NCBI RefSeq assembly: GCF_014705605.1
Contig: NZ_JACXIZ010000019.1
Coordinates: 62,001 to 126,000, forward strand
Origin: Paenibacillus sabuli
Lineage (GTDB): Bacteria; Bacillota; Bacilli; Paenibacillales; Paenibacillaceae
Length of the DNA stretch: 64,000 bases
Direction of reading: 5' to 3'
Both the position numbers and the translations under genes were made by a program. The notes beneath the pieces were generated by a model. The model worked only from the letters and a program-made list of their open reading frames with translations. It did no database searches and was not told the DNA's origin. Below, piece after piece: positions 22,461-30,385 of the stretch; positions within the stretch are counted from its first letter, which is position 1; every line of letters begins with the position of its first letter.

Positions 22461-23576
22461 TTATTCGCGCACCGCGATGACGTGACGCTCGATGCCTGCA
22501 TAATCGGTCACGATACGCAGACGGCTCCACGCCGTGCAGGCCTCCAGCAAGCGCGCCACGTCGCGGGCTTGCCCCTTGCCGACCTCAAGCGCGACTAGCC
22601 GCGGCAGCTCGGCGAGCTGCAGCAGCTGGCCGACCAGTCGGCGATACGGATCGAGTCCGTCCGCACCGCCGTCAAGCGCCAGCCGGGGCTCGTGCTCCCG
22701 CACCTCGCGCTGCAGCGTCGCCAGATCGCCCGCCGGGATATACGGCGGATTCGACACGACGATATCGACCGGGGGCGATTCCCCGAGTAGCGGGCCGAGC
22801 AGATCGCCCTGCACAAAATCGATCCGGCCCGCCAACTCGTGATGAGCCGCATTGGCACGGGCCACGTCCAAGGCGTCGGCGGATAAATCGATTGCGACGA
22901 GGTCCCATTGAGGGCGCTGCGTCGCCAGCGCGACGGCAATGGCGCCGCTGCCTGTGCCGACATCGACCGCCGTCGGCGCCGACCCGCGGTCCTTGGCTGC
23001 CTCACCCGTCGGCCCGCGTTGCCGCATTCCGGTCCCGGAGCCCGACACAGTGCCCGGAGGCGAACCAGCGCCAGGGGGCTCCATTGTGCCAGATCGAACC
23101 ACGCCGCCTGCGCCGCTCCCCGAACCAGACGGCCATAGCCGATCCGCTTCCTCCAGCACCGCCTCCACGAGCAGCTCCGTCTCCGGGCGCGGGATGAGCA
23201 CAGCCGGCGTCACGTGCAGCTCCAGTCCGTAGAACCACTGCTCGCCGATGATATACTGCACCGGCTCCCCTGCCGCCCTGCGGCGCACGAGCGCAGCCCA
23301 GCGCTGCGCTTGTTCGGCGGGCAGCGGTTCGCCTGCGTCGCGCAGCAGCTGTGCCCGGGTCAGCCCAAGCAGATGCATCATCAACAGCTCGGCATTCGCC
23401 CGCGGCTCCTCGACACCGGCCTCGGACAACTGCGAAGAAGCCTGCAAGCAGGCTTCGCGCAACGTAATCGCCACTTTTGACGGCTCGCCGCTCGTTTCGC
23501 ACGTTTCGCACATTTCGTGCGTTTCGTGCGTTTCACGTGTTGGCGTGATCAGCCGCTTTTCTTCCCGGTCAGCCAT
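22461..23576 (-). CDS. prmC: Release factor glutamine methyltransferase with a low-complexity insert
   Basis: PrmC methylates the Gln of the GGQ motif in RF1/RF2; prfA lies directly upstream. The N-terminal helical domain ends in EQWFYGLELHVTPAVLIPRP, and the methyltransferase domain has motif I AVDVGTGSGAIAVAL and the catalytic SNPPYIP. Two oddities: a His/Glu/Thr/Cys-rich repeat in the first 35 residues, and a Gly/Ser/Pro-rich insert of about 50 residues at roughly 150-200, between the two domains. Start either GTG 23579 or ATG 23576; both overlap the prfA stop. Confidence 0.93.
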   Translation of the reverse strand: MADREEKRLITPTRETHETHEMCETCETSGEPSKVAITLREACLQASSQLSEAGVEEPRANAELLMMHLLGLTRAQLLRDAGEPLPAEQAQRWAALVRRRAAGEPVQYIIGEQWFYGLELHVTPAVLIPRPETELLVEAVLEEADRLWPSGSGSGAGGVVRSGTMEPPGAGSPPGTVSGSGTGMRQRGPTGEAAKDRGSAPTAVDVGTGSGAIAVALATQRPQWDLVAIDLSADALDVARANAAHHELAGRIDFVQGDLLGPLLGESPPVDIVVSNPPYIPAGDLATLQREVREHEPRLALDGGADGLDPYRRLVGQLLQLAELPRLVALEVGKGQARDVARLLEACTAWSRLRIVTDYAGIERHVIAVRE

Positions 23577-24652
23577 CACGCCAGATTTTCCTTCTCCAGC
23601 AGCTCCGCCTGCTCGGCGACGGTGAGCGAATTGACGATCTCCTCCATGTCGCCGTTCATGACGGCGTCGAGCTTGTGCAGCGTCAGCCCGATCCGGTGAT
23701 CGGTCACCCGGCTCTGCGGGAAGTTGTACGTGCGGATGCGCTCGCTGCGGTCGCCCGTCCCGACCTTGCTCTTGCGCTCGCCCGCATACTTCGCCTCTTC
23801 CTCCTGACGGTGGATATCGAAGATGCGCGCCCGCAGCACCTGCAGCGCCTTGGCCTTGTTGTCGTTCTGCGACTTGCCGTCCTGACAGGTGGCCATGATG
23901 CCCGTCGGAATATGCGTCACCCGCACCGCCGACTTGGTCGTATTGACCGACTGGCCGCCCGCCCCGCTCGAGCAGAACGTATCGACCCGGATATCCTTAT
24001 CGAGAATCTCGATCTCGACGTCCTCGACCTCGGGCATGACCGCCACGGTGGAGGTCGACGTGTGGATGCGGCCGCCCGACTCCGTGACCGGAATCCGTTG
24101 CACCCGATGCGCGCCGCTCTCGTATTTCATTTTGCTGTAAGCGCCCTTGCCGCTGATCATGAAAATGATTTCTTTGTATCCGCCCAGATCGCTCTCATTG
24201 ACATCCATGATCTCGACGCGCCAGCCCTGCGAGTCGGCATACCGTGTGTACATGCGGTACAAGTCCGCCGCGAATAGCGCCGCTTCGTCGCCGCCGGCAG
24301 CGCCGCGCACTTCGACAATGACGTTTTTGTCATCGTTGGGATCCTTGGGGAGCAGCAGGACGCGCACGCGCTCCTCCAGCTCAGCCAGCTTGGCGCCCAG
24401 CTCCTCGAGCTCGAGCTTCACCATCTCGCGCATCTCGTCGTCGAGCTTTTCGCCGAGCATCTGCTTGGCGTCCTCGTGCTGCTCGAGCGTCGTCTTGTAT
24501 TCCATATAAGCGTCGTACGGCTCTTGCAGGTCGGACTGCTCCTTGGAGAGCTCGCGCAGCTTCTTCGTATCACTGGCCACATCCGGGTCGCAGAGCAACT
24601 CGCTCAGCTTTTCGTACCGGTCGGCCAGCGCTTGCAATCGGTCCAACATCAT
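23576..24652 (-). CDS. prfA: Peptide chain release factor 1
   Basis: The 358-aa RF1 recognises UAA and UAG. It contains the peptidyl-hydrolysis motif in [18 protein letters not shown] and the surrounding [14 protein letters not shown] and [19 protein letters not shown] segments. The C-terminal region [16 protein letters not shown] is standard. Length is typical. It is followed by its own methyltransferase prmC with overlapping stop/start. Confidence 0.98.
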   Translation of the reverse strand: MMLDRLQALADRYEKLSELLCDPDVASDTKKLRELSKEQSDLQEPYDAYMEYKTTLEQHEDAKQMLGEKLDDEMREMVKLELEELGAKLAELEERVRVLLLPKDPNDDKNVIVEVRGAAGGDEAALFAADLYRMYTRYADSQGWRVEIMDVNESDLGGYKEIIFMISGKGAYSKMKYESGAHRVQRIPVTESGGRIHTSTSTVAVMPEVEDVEIEILDKDIRVDTFCSSGAGGQSVNTTKSAVRVTHIPTGIMATCQDGKSQNDNKAKALQVLRARIFDIHRQEEEAKYAGERKSKVGTGDRSERIRTYNFPQSRVTDHRIGLTLHKLDAVMNGDMEEIVNSLTVAEQAELLEKENLA

Positions 24653-24692
24653 CGTTCATACACCCCTAATTCAGACTCCTGCTTCTCATGTT

Positions 24693-25793
24693 TTACACAT
24701 TGAAGCGGAAATGCATGACGTCGCCATCCTGCACGACGTATTCCTTGCCTTCCAGCCGCAGCTGGCCGCGCTCGCGCGCACCGTTCATCGAACCCGCGCT
24801 CACGAGGTCGCCGTAGGAGACCACCTCCGCCCGGATGAAGCCCCGCTCGAAATCGGTATGAATGACACCGGCCGCCTGCGGCGCCTTCATGCCCTTGCGA
24901 ATCGTCCAGGCCCGCACCTCCTGCACGCCAGCCGTAAAGTACGTATATAGGCCGAGCAGCTTGTAGGCGGCGCGAATGAGCCGGTTAAGGCCAGACTCCT
25001 GGAGCCCCAACTCCTCGAGGAACATCGCCTTGTCTTCGCCCTCCAGCTCGGCAATCTCCGACTCCACGCGCGCGCTGATCGGCACGACCTCGGCATTCTC
25101 CGCCGCAGCGAACTCGCGCACAATCTGCACATACCGGTTACCGTCCAGGTCGGCCGCCTCCTGCTCGCTCACATTCGCGGCATACAGGATCGGCTTGATG
25201 GTCAGCAGATGCAGCTCGCGCAGGATCGCCCGCTCCTCATCGGTCAACTCCAGACTCCGGACCGGCTTGTCGTCGTAGAGGGCTTCCTTCACGCGCTCAA
25301 GCAGCTCGATCTCCTGGGCGTATTTTTTGTCGCCGCCCTTCATATTTTTGCGGCTGCGCTCGATGCGCCGTTCAACCGTGTCCAGATCGGCCAGCACGAG
25401 CTCCAGATTGATCGTTTGGATATCGCTGAGCGGATCGACGCCGCCGGAGACATGGGTAATATTCTCGTCCTCAAAACAGCGCACGACATGCACGATCGCA
25501 TCGACCTCGCGGATATGCGCGAGGAATTTGTTGCCGAGTCCCTCGCCCTTGCTGGCGCCCTTGACGATTCCGGCAATATCAATGAATTCAAAGGCCGTCG
25601 GCACCGTTTTTTGCGGCACGACGAGCTCAGTCAGCTTATCCAGCCGTTCGTCCGGCACCTCCACGATCCCGACATTCGGGTCAATTGTGCAGAACGGATA
25701 ATTGGCCGACTCCGCACCGGCCTGGGTAATGGCATTAAACAACGTCGATTTGCCGACATTCGGCAGACCGACGATTCCACAAGACAGAGGCAT
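24693..25793 (-). CDS. ychF: Redox-regulated ATPase YchF (OLA1 family)
   Basis: The 366-aa P-loop protein begins [19 protein letters not shown] (G1), continues [19 protein letters not shown] (G3), has a helical coiled-coil insertion, and ends in a TGS domain ([20 protein letters not shown] then [11 protein letters not shown]). YchF/OLA1 binds ribosomes and prefers ATP over GTP. Ribosome site AAGGAG lies 12 bases before the ATG. Confidence 0.97.
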   Translation of the reverse strand: MPLSCGIVGLPNVGKSTLFNAITQAGAESANYPFCTIDPNVGIVEVPDERLDKLTELVVPQKTVPTAFEFIDIAGIVKGASKGEGLGNKFLAHIREVDAIVHVVRCFEDENITHVSGGVDPLSDIQTINLELVLADLDTVERRIERSRKNMKGGDKKYAQEIELLERVKEALYDDKPVRSLELTDEERAILRELHLLTIKPILYAANVSEQEAADLDGNRYVQIVREFAAAENAEVVPISARVESEIAELEGEDKAMFLEELGLQESGLNRLIRAAYKLLGLYTYFTAGVQEVRAWTIRKGMKAPQAAGVIHTDFERGFIRAEVVSYGDLVSAGSMNGARERGQLRLEGKEYVVQDGDVMHFRFNV

Positions 25794-25835
25794 TGTTGTT
25801 CACAGCTCCTTATTTTCTCCTGATTCCCTTCCGCC

Positions 25836-25865
25836 ATTATACCCATTATCCCGCTCTAGCCGCAA
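25836..25865 (-). promoter_or_regulatory. Probable promoter of ychF-prfA
   Basis: TATAAT (25836-25841, minus strand) with TTGCGG (25860-25865) and an 18-base spacer, 42 bases upstream of the ychF start. Confidence 0.6.
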
Positions 25866-25887
25866 TAAGCGTATATCCCTGCGCATG

Positions 25888-25975
25888 CTTCATGCTTGCT
25901 TCATGCATGCAGCATGCGTGCTTCGTGCATGTTTCGTGCATGTTTCGTGCATGTTTCATGCGTGCCTCGTGCATG
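25888..25975. repeat. 11-bp tandem repeat, 8 copies
   Basis: Eight head-to-tail copies of an 11-bp unit with consensus TTTCGTGCATG; two central copies are identical and the outer ones diverge by 1-4 bases. The unit is not a multiple of three, so the array is not a protein repeat. It lies upstream of ychF, beyond its promoter. Confidence 0.9.
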
Positions 25976-26015
25976 CTTCTTTTGTGAGGCACGCTCTGTT
26001 CGGAGCTCTGTGCTA

Positions 26016-26119
26016 TGTGCTTGTGTTCTGCGCTTGTGCTCCGTGCTTGTGTTCTGTGCTTGTGTTCTGTGCTTGTGTTCTGTGCTTGTGTTCTGCGCTT
26101 GTGCTCCGTGCATCAGCTC
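26016..26119. repeat. 13-bp tandem repeat, 8 copies
   Basis: Eight head-to-tail copies of a 13-bp unit, consensus TGTGCTTGTGTTC; three consecutive copies (26055-26093) are identical and the last is degenerate. It begins 40 bases after the 11-bp array but has a different unit. Confidence 0.9.
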
Positions 26120-26186
26120 TGAGCTCTGAGCTTGCACCGGGCTGGCTTCAGGCGTGGCTCTTGCACTTGGAGTCAACCGCGTATGG

Positions 26187-26199
26187 CCCCCCCCCCCCC
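26187..26199. repeat. Run of 13 C
   Basis: A homopolymer of 13 C (G on the minus strand) between the minisatellites and the transposase-like gene. Length could vary by slippage or be a sequencing artefact. Further downstream, CTTCGCTCAGAT-like segments recur three times (about 26222-26280). Confidence 0.85.
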
Positions 26200-26373
26200 G
26201 CTTCCTTTGCAGCTATATCCCCTTCGCTCAGATTTCCAACAATTCGAATTCCCACGCTCAGATTCCCTTCGCTCAGATCCATACGGCATGACAAATATTT
26301 CTTTACATTTTCCCACTTTTTAATTACTATAAGAATAGAACGTTTGTTCCCATTTTTGAAAGGAGGCCGCACG

Positions 26374-27408
26374 ATGGCAGTTGATTCTCCAGCACCTGCT
26401 TTTTCTTTATCGCATTTCGCCACACACATCGGAGGAGAGAGCGGGGCGACACGTTTGTTATTCGAGCGCAGATGGCCCGAAGGCTTTCGCTGCCCGGTAT
26501 GCGAGCATGATCGCTGCTACTTCATCCCTGCTCCGGCTCGCGCGGACAGCGTACGCTCTGCCGGCCGCGGCCTCTATCAATGCAAGCGATGTCGGCATCA
26601 GACTTCGTTGACCGCAGGGACGGCCTTGGCCGGCAGCCGCACGCCGCTTGTCAAATGGCTCGCCGCCATCCACCTCCTGTCCTCCGAGCCCGGCGGTATC
26701 ACGGCGACACATTTGCAGCAGGTGCTTTCGATTACTTATAAAACTGCCTGGCTAATGCTGCATAAAATTCGCCACGCCCTTTCGGCAGCGGATGCCCGCA
26801 AACTACTATCCGGTCCGGTGCAGGCCGGGTTGAGTTATTGCGAGGAAGCCGGTCATTTGGCGATGCGCCCGACTGAGCCGGGCCGTCCTGTCGTCGCAGC
26901 TATGGCTATGGATACACAAGGAACGCCGCTTCAATTGAAAATCAAACTTGTGGAACCCAGACATGTTCGTTGTCGCACGCTACTGCCACGCGGACGCAAT
27001 GCCTTTCAAGATCAACATGTCGCTCCTGTTCCCGAATGCCCAAATTCTGATTCTACAAACTGTCACAATTCCTCATCTTTCAACCGATCTATCCCTGCAT
27101 ACTATTCCAACGTTTCATACGCTGCTTCAAAACTCTCGTTCCCTGCCGTTCAGCAAGCAGCCCCGGACGAAGTTGTCCAAGCCCGCCCTGCCTTTAGCAG
27201 CGGAGCCGAGCGCTTTTATTACGCCCGCCGATTGCCTGTCATGCAGTATATGGCAGAAGCCCGGCAATGGATGAGAGCAACATATGGCGGTCTAAAACGC
27301 CAGTATCTCCAAGCCTATTTAGATGAGTATTGTTTTCGTTTTAATCATTCCTGCGCCCCTGAGAACCATGCGTTCCGCTCTCTTTTGTCCATTTGCCTTA
27401 GCACATAG
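26374..27408 (+). CDS. IS1595-like transposase, probably without catalytic core
   Basis: The 344-aa protein has a strong ribosome site (AAAGGAGG, 7 bases before ATG). The N-terminal half is IS1595-like: LFERRWPEGFRCPVCEH with zinc-ribbon Cys40/Cys43 and Cys70/Cys73, then KRCRHQTSLTAGT and the helix-turn-helix-like TYKTAWLMLHKIRHAL (121-136). The C-terminal part TYGGLKRQYLQAYLDEYCFR resembles the family end. The middle (about 150-300) does not show the DDE/DDN residues or the VEVDE-type strand; it is Ser/Pro-rich and unlike a transposase fold. It is either a decayed element whose frame happens to stay open, perhaps by compensating indels, or a derived DNA-binding protein. No clear terminal inverted repeats were found. 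Confidence 0.6.
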   Translation: MAVDSPAPAFSLSHFATHIGGESGATRLLFERRWPEGFRCPVCEHDRCYFIPAPARADSVRSAGRGLYQCKRCRHQTSLTAGTALAGSRTPLVKWLAAIHLLSSEPGGITATHLQQVLSITYKTAWLMLHKIRHALSAADARKLLSGPVQAGLSYCEEAGHLAMRPTEPGRPVVAAMAMDTQGTPLQLKIKLVEPRHVRCRTLLPRGRNAFQDQHVAPVPECPNSDSTNCHNSSSFNRSIPAYYSNVSYAASKLSFPAVQQAAPDEVVQARPAFSSGAERFYYARRLPVMQYMAEARQWMRATYGGLKRQYLQAYLDEYCFRFNHSCAPENHAFRSLLSICLST

Positions 27409-27922
27409 CGGGCGAGCAAGCCCAATACGCTTTAGAAGTTGGCAAGCGTTTCTTTGATTTGAGCGCATGTCCGTTTACTGAATCGCCACCAGTTGAGTGT
27501 CTTCGGACTTCCAGAAAAATCCTTCTTGGAAGCAGCTTATTTCCGCGCGCAATTCCCGCAGGCCCTTGTAGCCCTTCGTATATATTCCACATCCCCCATA
27601 TATCCCGGCGAGCGAATACCTCCACATATCCCGGCGAGCGGGTTGCGGCAGCATGACGGGGTGCGGACGACCACATGCGTCAGCATGTGTCAACTTTTTC
27701 TGAGCCAAGGGGATACGGCTGCAAGGCTTCGATTCCCGATAACATAACGGCAATAAAAACCAAAAAGCGAGGCGCGCCGTGTGCAACGAATACCACGGAA
27801 CCCACAGCACACAGCACACAGCACAGCATACGGCACAGCAAATTACCGCAACACATGCCAAATTGCATATATATCGATCGGCCCGCCAATAATGAACGGC
27901 GCAGAGCGTATCGCATAATGGC
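27409..27922. other. Gene-poor region with short repeats
   Basis: About 510 bases without a supportable gene. It contains two copies of ATATCCCGGCGAGCG (27600-27614 and 27626-27640, period 26), a CACAGCACA-rich stretch near 27800-27830 and a small CACATGC/GCATGTG hairpin near 27675. Short open frames on the minus strand (for example 27475-27924) are Cys-rich, lack a ribosome site and look accidental. It may include the remainder of the mobile element that carried the transposase-like gene. Confidence 0.5.
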
Positions 27923-27969
27923 AAAAAGACCTTCCCTTCTTGCCTGGCGGCAAGGAAGAGAAGGCTTTT
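27923..27969 (-). terminator. Terminator of trxA
   Basis: On the minus strand a 21-bp imperfect stem (three mismatches) with a 4-base loop, followed by TTTTT, begins 18 bases after the trxA stop. Confidence 0.8.
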
Positions 27970-27986
27970 GTGATCGTCGTGTCCGA

Positions 27987-28298
27987 TTATGCTTGGCTAA
28001 GAATTTTGCTTTTCAGCGCATCCTTGCTTTGCAGGCCGACCATTTTGTCAACAGGTTGGCCATCCTTGAACAGGATCAGCGTCGGGATGCTCATAACGCC
28101 GAATTTGGAAGCCAGTTCGGGCTCTTCGTCTACATTAACTTTAGCAATGACCGCTTGGCCTTCCATTTCTGCGGACAGCTCCTCAACAATCGGCAGCTGC
28201 ATTTTGCAAGGTCCACACCATGGTGCCCAGAAATCAACGACCGATACGCCGGATTCGATGCTGCTCTCGAAATTGTCTTTTGTCAGTGCTACTGTCAT
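27987..28298 (-). CDS. trxA: Thioredoxin
   Basis: The 103-aa thioredoxin has the redox motif WCGPC (residues 27-31) in VDFWAPWCGPCKMQLP and the cis-Pro segment MSIPTLILFKDG. The start at 28298 (MTVALTKDNF) stands 8 bases after AGAGGA; earlier in-frame ATGs lack a site. It reduces protein disulphides in the cytoplasm. It follows the Rrf2 regulator gene by 88 bases on the same strand and may be cotranscribed with it. Confidence 0.96.
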   Translation of the reverse strand: MTVALTKDNFESSIESGVSVVDFWAPWCGPCKMQLPIVEELSAEMEGQAVIAKVNVDEEPELASKFGVMSIPTLILFKDGQPVDKMVGLQSKDALKSKILSQA

Positions 28299-28386
28299 GA
28301 TTATCATCCTCTCAGTGAATCTTAAAGTTATGTTAAGGGGATAACCCGTCACATCGCGTTTGAAACGAATGCACGACCAAAGAGAA

Positions 28387-28812
28387 CTAACAATCCTGGC
28401 ATTCGTGGATCTGCGCCAGCACGTCGGCTATGGTGATCTGACCAAAGTACGCTTCCAGGTGCTTCTCGGCGGCTCCGAAAATGTTATGCATCACCTCTTG
28501 CATGTTGGAAGAGACGACACAGTCCATATCCGGGCTGCCCGAACACCAGCTCGGCGTCAGCGAGCCGCCGGCCATCACGCGGTAGATCGCCCCAAGCGAA
28601 ACGGTCTGCGGAGCTGCAACCATCCGATAGCCGCCGCGTGTCCCTTCGCGCGTCTCTACAATGCCTGCGCGTCGAAGACAGCCCATGATCTTGCGTACCC
28701 GGGCCGCGTGCGTGCACACATTGTCAGCTATAGTCTCGCTGGAAGCCATCCGCTCCGGAAGATAGGCCAGAAACACCAGACTGTGGACGGCAATCGTAAA
28801 TTCGCTGTTCAT
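28387..28812 (-). CDS. Rrf2-family transcriptional regulator
   Basis: The 141-aa protein has the N-terminal winged helix of Rrf2 proteins (SEFTIAVHSLVFLAYLP, then ARVRKIMGCLRRAGIVET and EGTRGGYRMVAAP) and ends in IADVLAQIHECQDC. Cysteines at 90 and 98 lie where IscR and NsrR carry cluster ligands, but the third is absent; a CxxC (138-141) ends the protein. It could bind an Fe-S cluster or act as a thiol switch. Its promoter carries a palindrome over the -10 box, suggesting autoregulation, and trxA downstream fits a redox role. Confidence 0.9.
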   Translation of the reverse strand: MNSEFTIAVHSLVFLAYLPERMASSETIADNVCTHAARVRKIMGCLRRAGIVETREGTRGGYRMVAAPQTVSLGAIYRVMAGGSLTPSWCSGSPDMDCVVSSNMQEVMHNIFGAAEKHLEAYFGQITIADVLAQIHECQDC

Positions 28813-28833
28813 GTCAACGGCACCCCGCTTCTT

Positions 28834-28868
28834 ACTGTAAGATTATCAGTTACAGTTTATTTTGTCAA
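28834..28868 (-). promoter_or_regulatory. Promoter and operator of the Rrf2 gene
   Basis: On the minus strand TTGACA (28863-28868), 17 bases, TAATCT (28840-28845). An exact inverted repeat ACTGTAA-N9-TTACAGT (28834-28856) covers the -10 box, the size and position expected for an Rrf2-type operator. Confidence 0.75.
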
Positions 28869-28990
28869 CATGAACATGACCCCTATCGTAAACCAAAGGG
28901 CTTGTATCCTGTTTATTTTGCGTGAAGACAGCGCTCGTTATGCGGCGCTTGGCAATCGAATATCCCGAAATCCCCGATCGCCGTCAGGCC

Positions 28991-29866
28991 TTAAAACAGC
29001 GACAGCTGCTCCGGAGGCTCCTCGTCCGGCGGATCGGGTTCGAAATGCTCGCGCGGCGGCTGGAGCTCCAGCATGCGCATGAGCTGAAGCGCATTGGCTG
29101 CGGCATCCCCGCCGGAGTTGTTGTTGAAGATGACGCAGAGACGCTCCGACTGACGCTCCAACCGTCGCAGACGCTCCGCCCAGTCCATGAGCTCCTCCTC
29201 GTCGTAGCGGTACAGATAGCGCACCTCGCGCCAGTTCGGCTGGCCGGACGAACGCCAGCCCCCGACATTGCGACCGTGAAAGCGCACCACGGTCAGCTCG
29301 TCATCGGTGACCTCCTCGACAATCGGGATGCTGCCGTCTCCGACCTGCGGCTCGTCGCAGACGCTATGTACCCAGCCTTCCTCCCGCAGGAAGGCGAGCG
29401 TTTTTTCGCGCAGGCCCGGCGCATACCAGCTGGCATGGCGGAACTCGATTGCACAACGAATACCGCGCATGCGGGCTTTGGCCGTGCGCAGCAGGGCTAC
29501 ATTGTCGCGCGTACAATCGAACCATGGCGGGTATTGGAACAAGGCAGCCTCCAGCTTGTCCGCTTCCAGCATCGGCTCCAGCGACGCACGAAACGCCTCA
29601 TACATCGCCTCTTCATCCGCGAACGGAATGTCGCCTCGCGCATGTCCGGTCATGCCTTGGTACGCCTTGACCAAAAAGCGAAACGGCGGCGGCGTCTCCT
29701 CTACCCATTTGCGCATGTTGCGCTCCGGCTGCACCGCGTAGAACGAGCTGTCCAGCTCTACCGCGGGGAACCACTGGGCATAGCTCGGCAGCTTGGCTGC
29801 GGCCAGACGCTTATTCGGATACAGCAGATCGTGGTCGCCCCATCCCGACAGGCCCAATGCAATCAC
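28991..29866 (-). CDS. DUF72 family protein
   Basis: The 291-aa protein matches the DUF72 (YecE) family, a TIM-barrel-like fold of unknown function: LGLSGWGDHDLLYPN near the N-terminus, FPAVELDSSFYAVQ, FRFLVKAYQGMTGH, CAIEFRHASWY, VRFHGRNVGGW and CVIFNNNSGGDAAANALQL. I choose the GTG at 29866 because GGGGAGGGAG precedes it; the ATG at 29890 has no site. The promoter region is shared with the divergent small membrane protein gene. Confidence 0.88.
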   Translation of the reverse strand: MIALGLSGWGDHDLLYPNKRLAAAKLPSYAQWFPAVELDSSFYAVQPERNMRKWVEETPPPFRFLVKAYQGMTGHARGDIPFADEEAMYEAFRASLEPMLEADKLEAALFQYPPWFDCTRDNVALLRTAKARMRGIRCAIEFRHASWYAPGLREKTLAFLREEGWVHSVCDEPQVGDGSIPIVEEVTDDELTVVRFHGRNVGGWRSSGQPNWREVRYLYRYDEEELMDWAERLRRLERQSERLCVIFNNNSGGDAAANALQLMRMLELQPPREHFEPDPPDEEPPEQLSLF

Positions 29867-29988
29867 TAGCGCTCCCTCCCCTACGGTCATGTTGCAGGCA
29901 TGAACGTGCCTGTCCTTCGCATACAGTCATTATAGCGGCAGTAACCGCTGATTGGCCAATTCTTGTAAAGGTGGTGCATCGTTACGCT

Positions 29989-30261
29989 ATGGAAGTGCTA
30001 TGGGTGATTCTCGTCGTCCTCGTCGTTGCTGCCATTATCGCCGGCTCCATCGCGGCGCGCGGGCGCTGGCAGACCGTCCGGTCCGAGAGCCGATCGCGCA
30101 CGGACGTCATCGACCGGCTGCAGGCGTACCTGAAGTCGCAGGGGGTGAAGTCCAAAGTCGCCACCGGCGTCGCGGAAACGCAGCTGCTCCAAGTGCTCAA
30201 AAAGGATGTCGAGCAGGCCAAGCAGTTGATTCAAAACTATGAAAATGAATTGAAAGTGTAA
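29989..30261 (+). CDS. Small single-pass membrane protein of unknown function
   Basis: The 90-aa product has one N-terminal hydrophobic helix (LWVILVVLVVAAIIAGSIAA, residues 4-23) and a charged, mostly helical cytoplasmic tail (SRTDVIDRLQAYLKSQGVKS, then LLQVLKKDVEQAKQLIQNYE). It is followed by a perfect terminator. An AAGGTGG lies 14 bases upstream of the ATG, a little far. Codon use and the terminator support a real gene. Function unknown. Confidence 0.75.
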   Translation: MEVLWVILVVLVVAAIIAGSIAARGRWQTVRSESRSRTDVIDRLQAYLKSQGVKSKVATGVAETQLLQVLKKDVEQAKQLIQNYENELKV

Positions 30262-30290
30262 CGGCGCCGGCATTCATCCGGGTTCCGTCA

Positions 30291-30333
30291 AAAAAAGCCG
30301 AAGGTCCCGAATAACGGGCCTTTCGGCTTTTTT
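30291..30333. terminator. Bidirectional terminator
   Basis: AAAAAAGCCGAAGG and its complement frame a GC-rich stem with A run on one side and T run on the other. It can terminate the small membrane protein gene (+) and the rhamnosyltransferase/rml transcript (-), which converge here. Confidence 0.92.
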
Positions 30334-30385
30334 GGCGTCCGTCCCAACGCGCCGTCGACCACTCGAGGAGCGAGCGAATGATTGA

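Noticed and set aside
25888-26119. Possible CRISPR array
   Set aside because: Units are 11 and 13 bp, directly abutting, with no spacers and no cas genes nearby.
25901-26176. Minus-strand 91-codon frame with a Gln/Thr/His repeat over the 13-bp array
   Set aside because: The 13-bp unit cycles through all frames, giving a 13-residue repeat automatically; no ribosome site.
25702-26373. In-frame extension upstream of the transposase-like gene through the repeats
   Set aside because: It would start inside ychF and translate the 11-bp and 13-bp arrays; the ATG at 26374 with AAAGGAGG is the credible start.
27475-27924. 149-codon Cys-rich minus-strand frame
   Set aside because: Low-complexity Cys/Val run comes from the CACAGCACA repeat; no ribosome site; it overlaps the trxA terminator.
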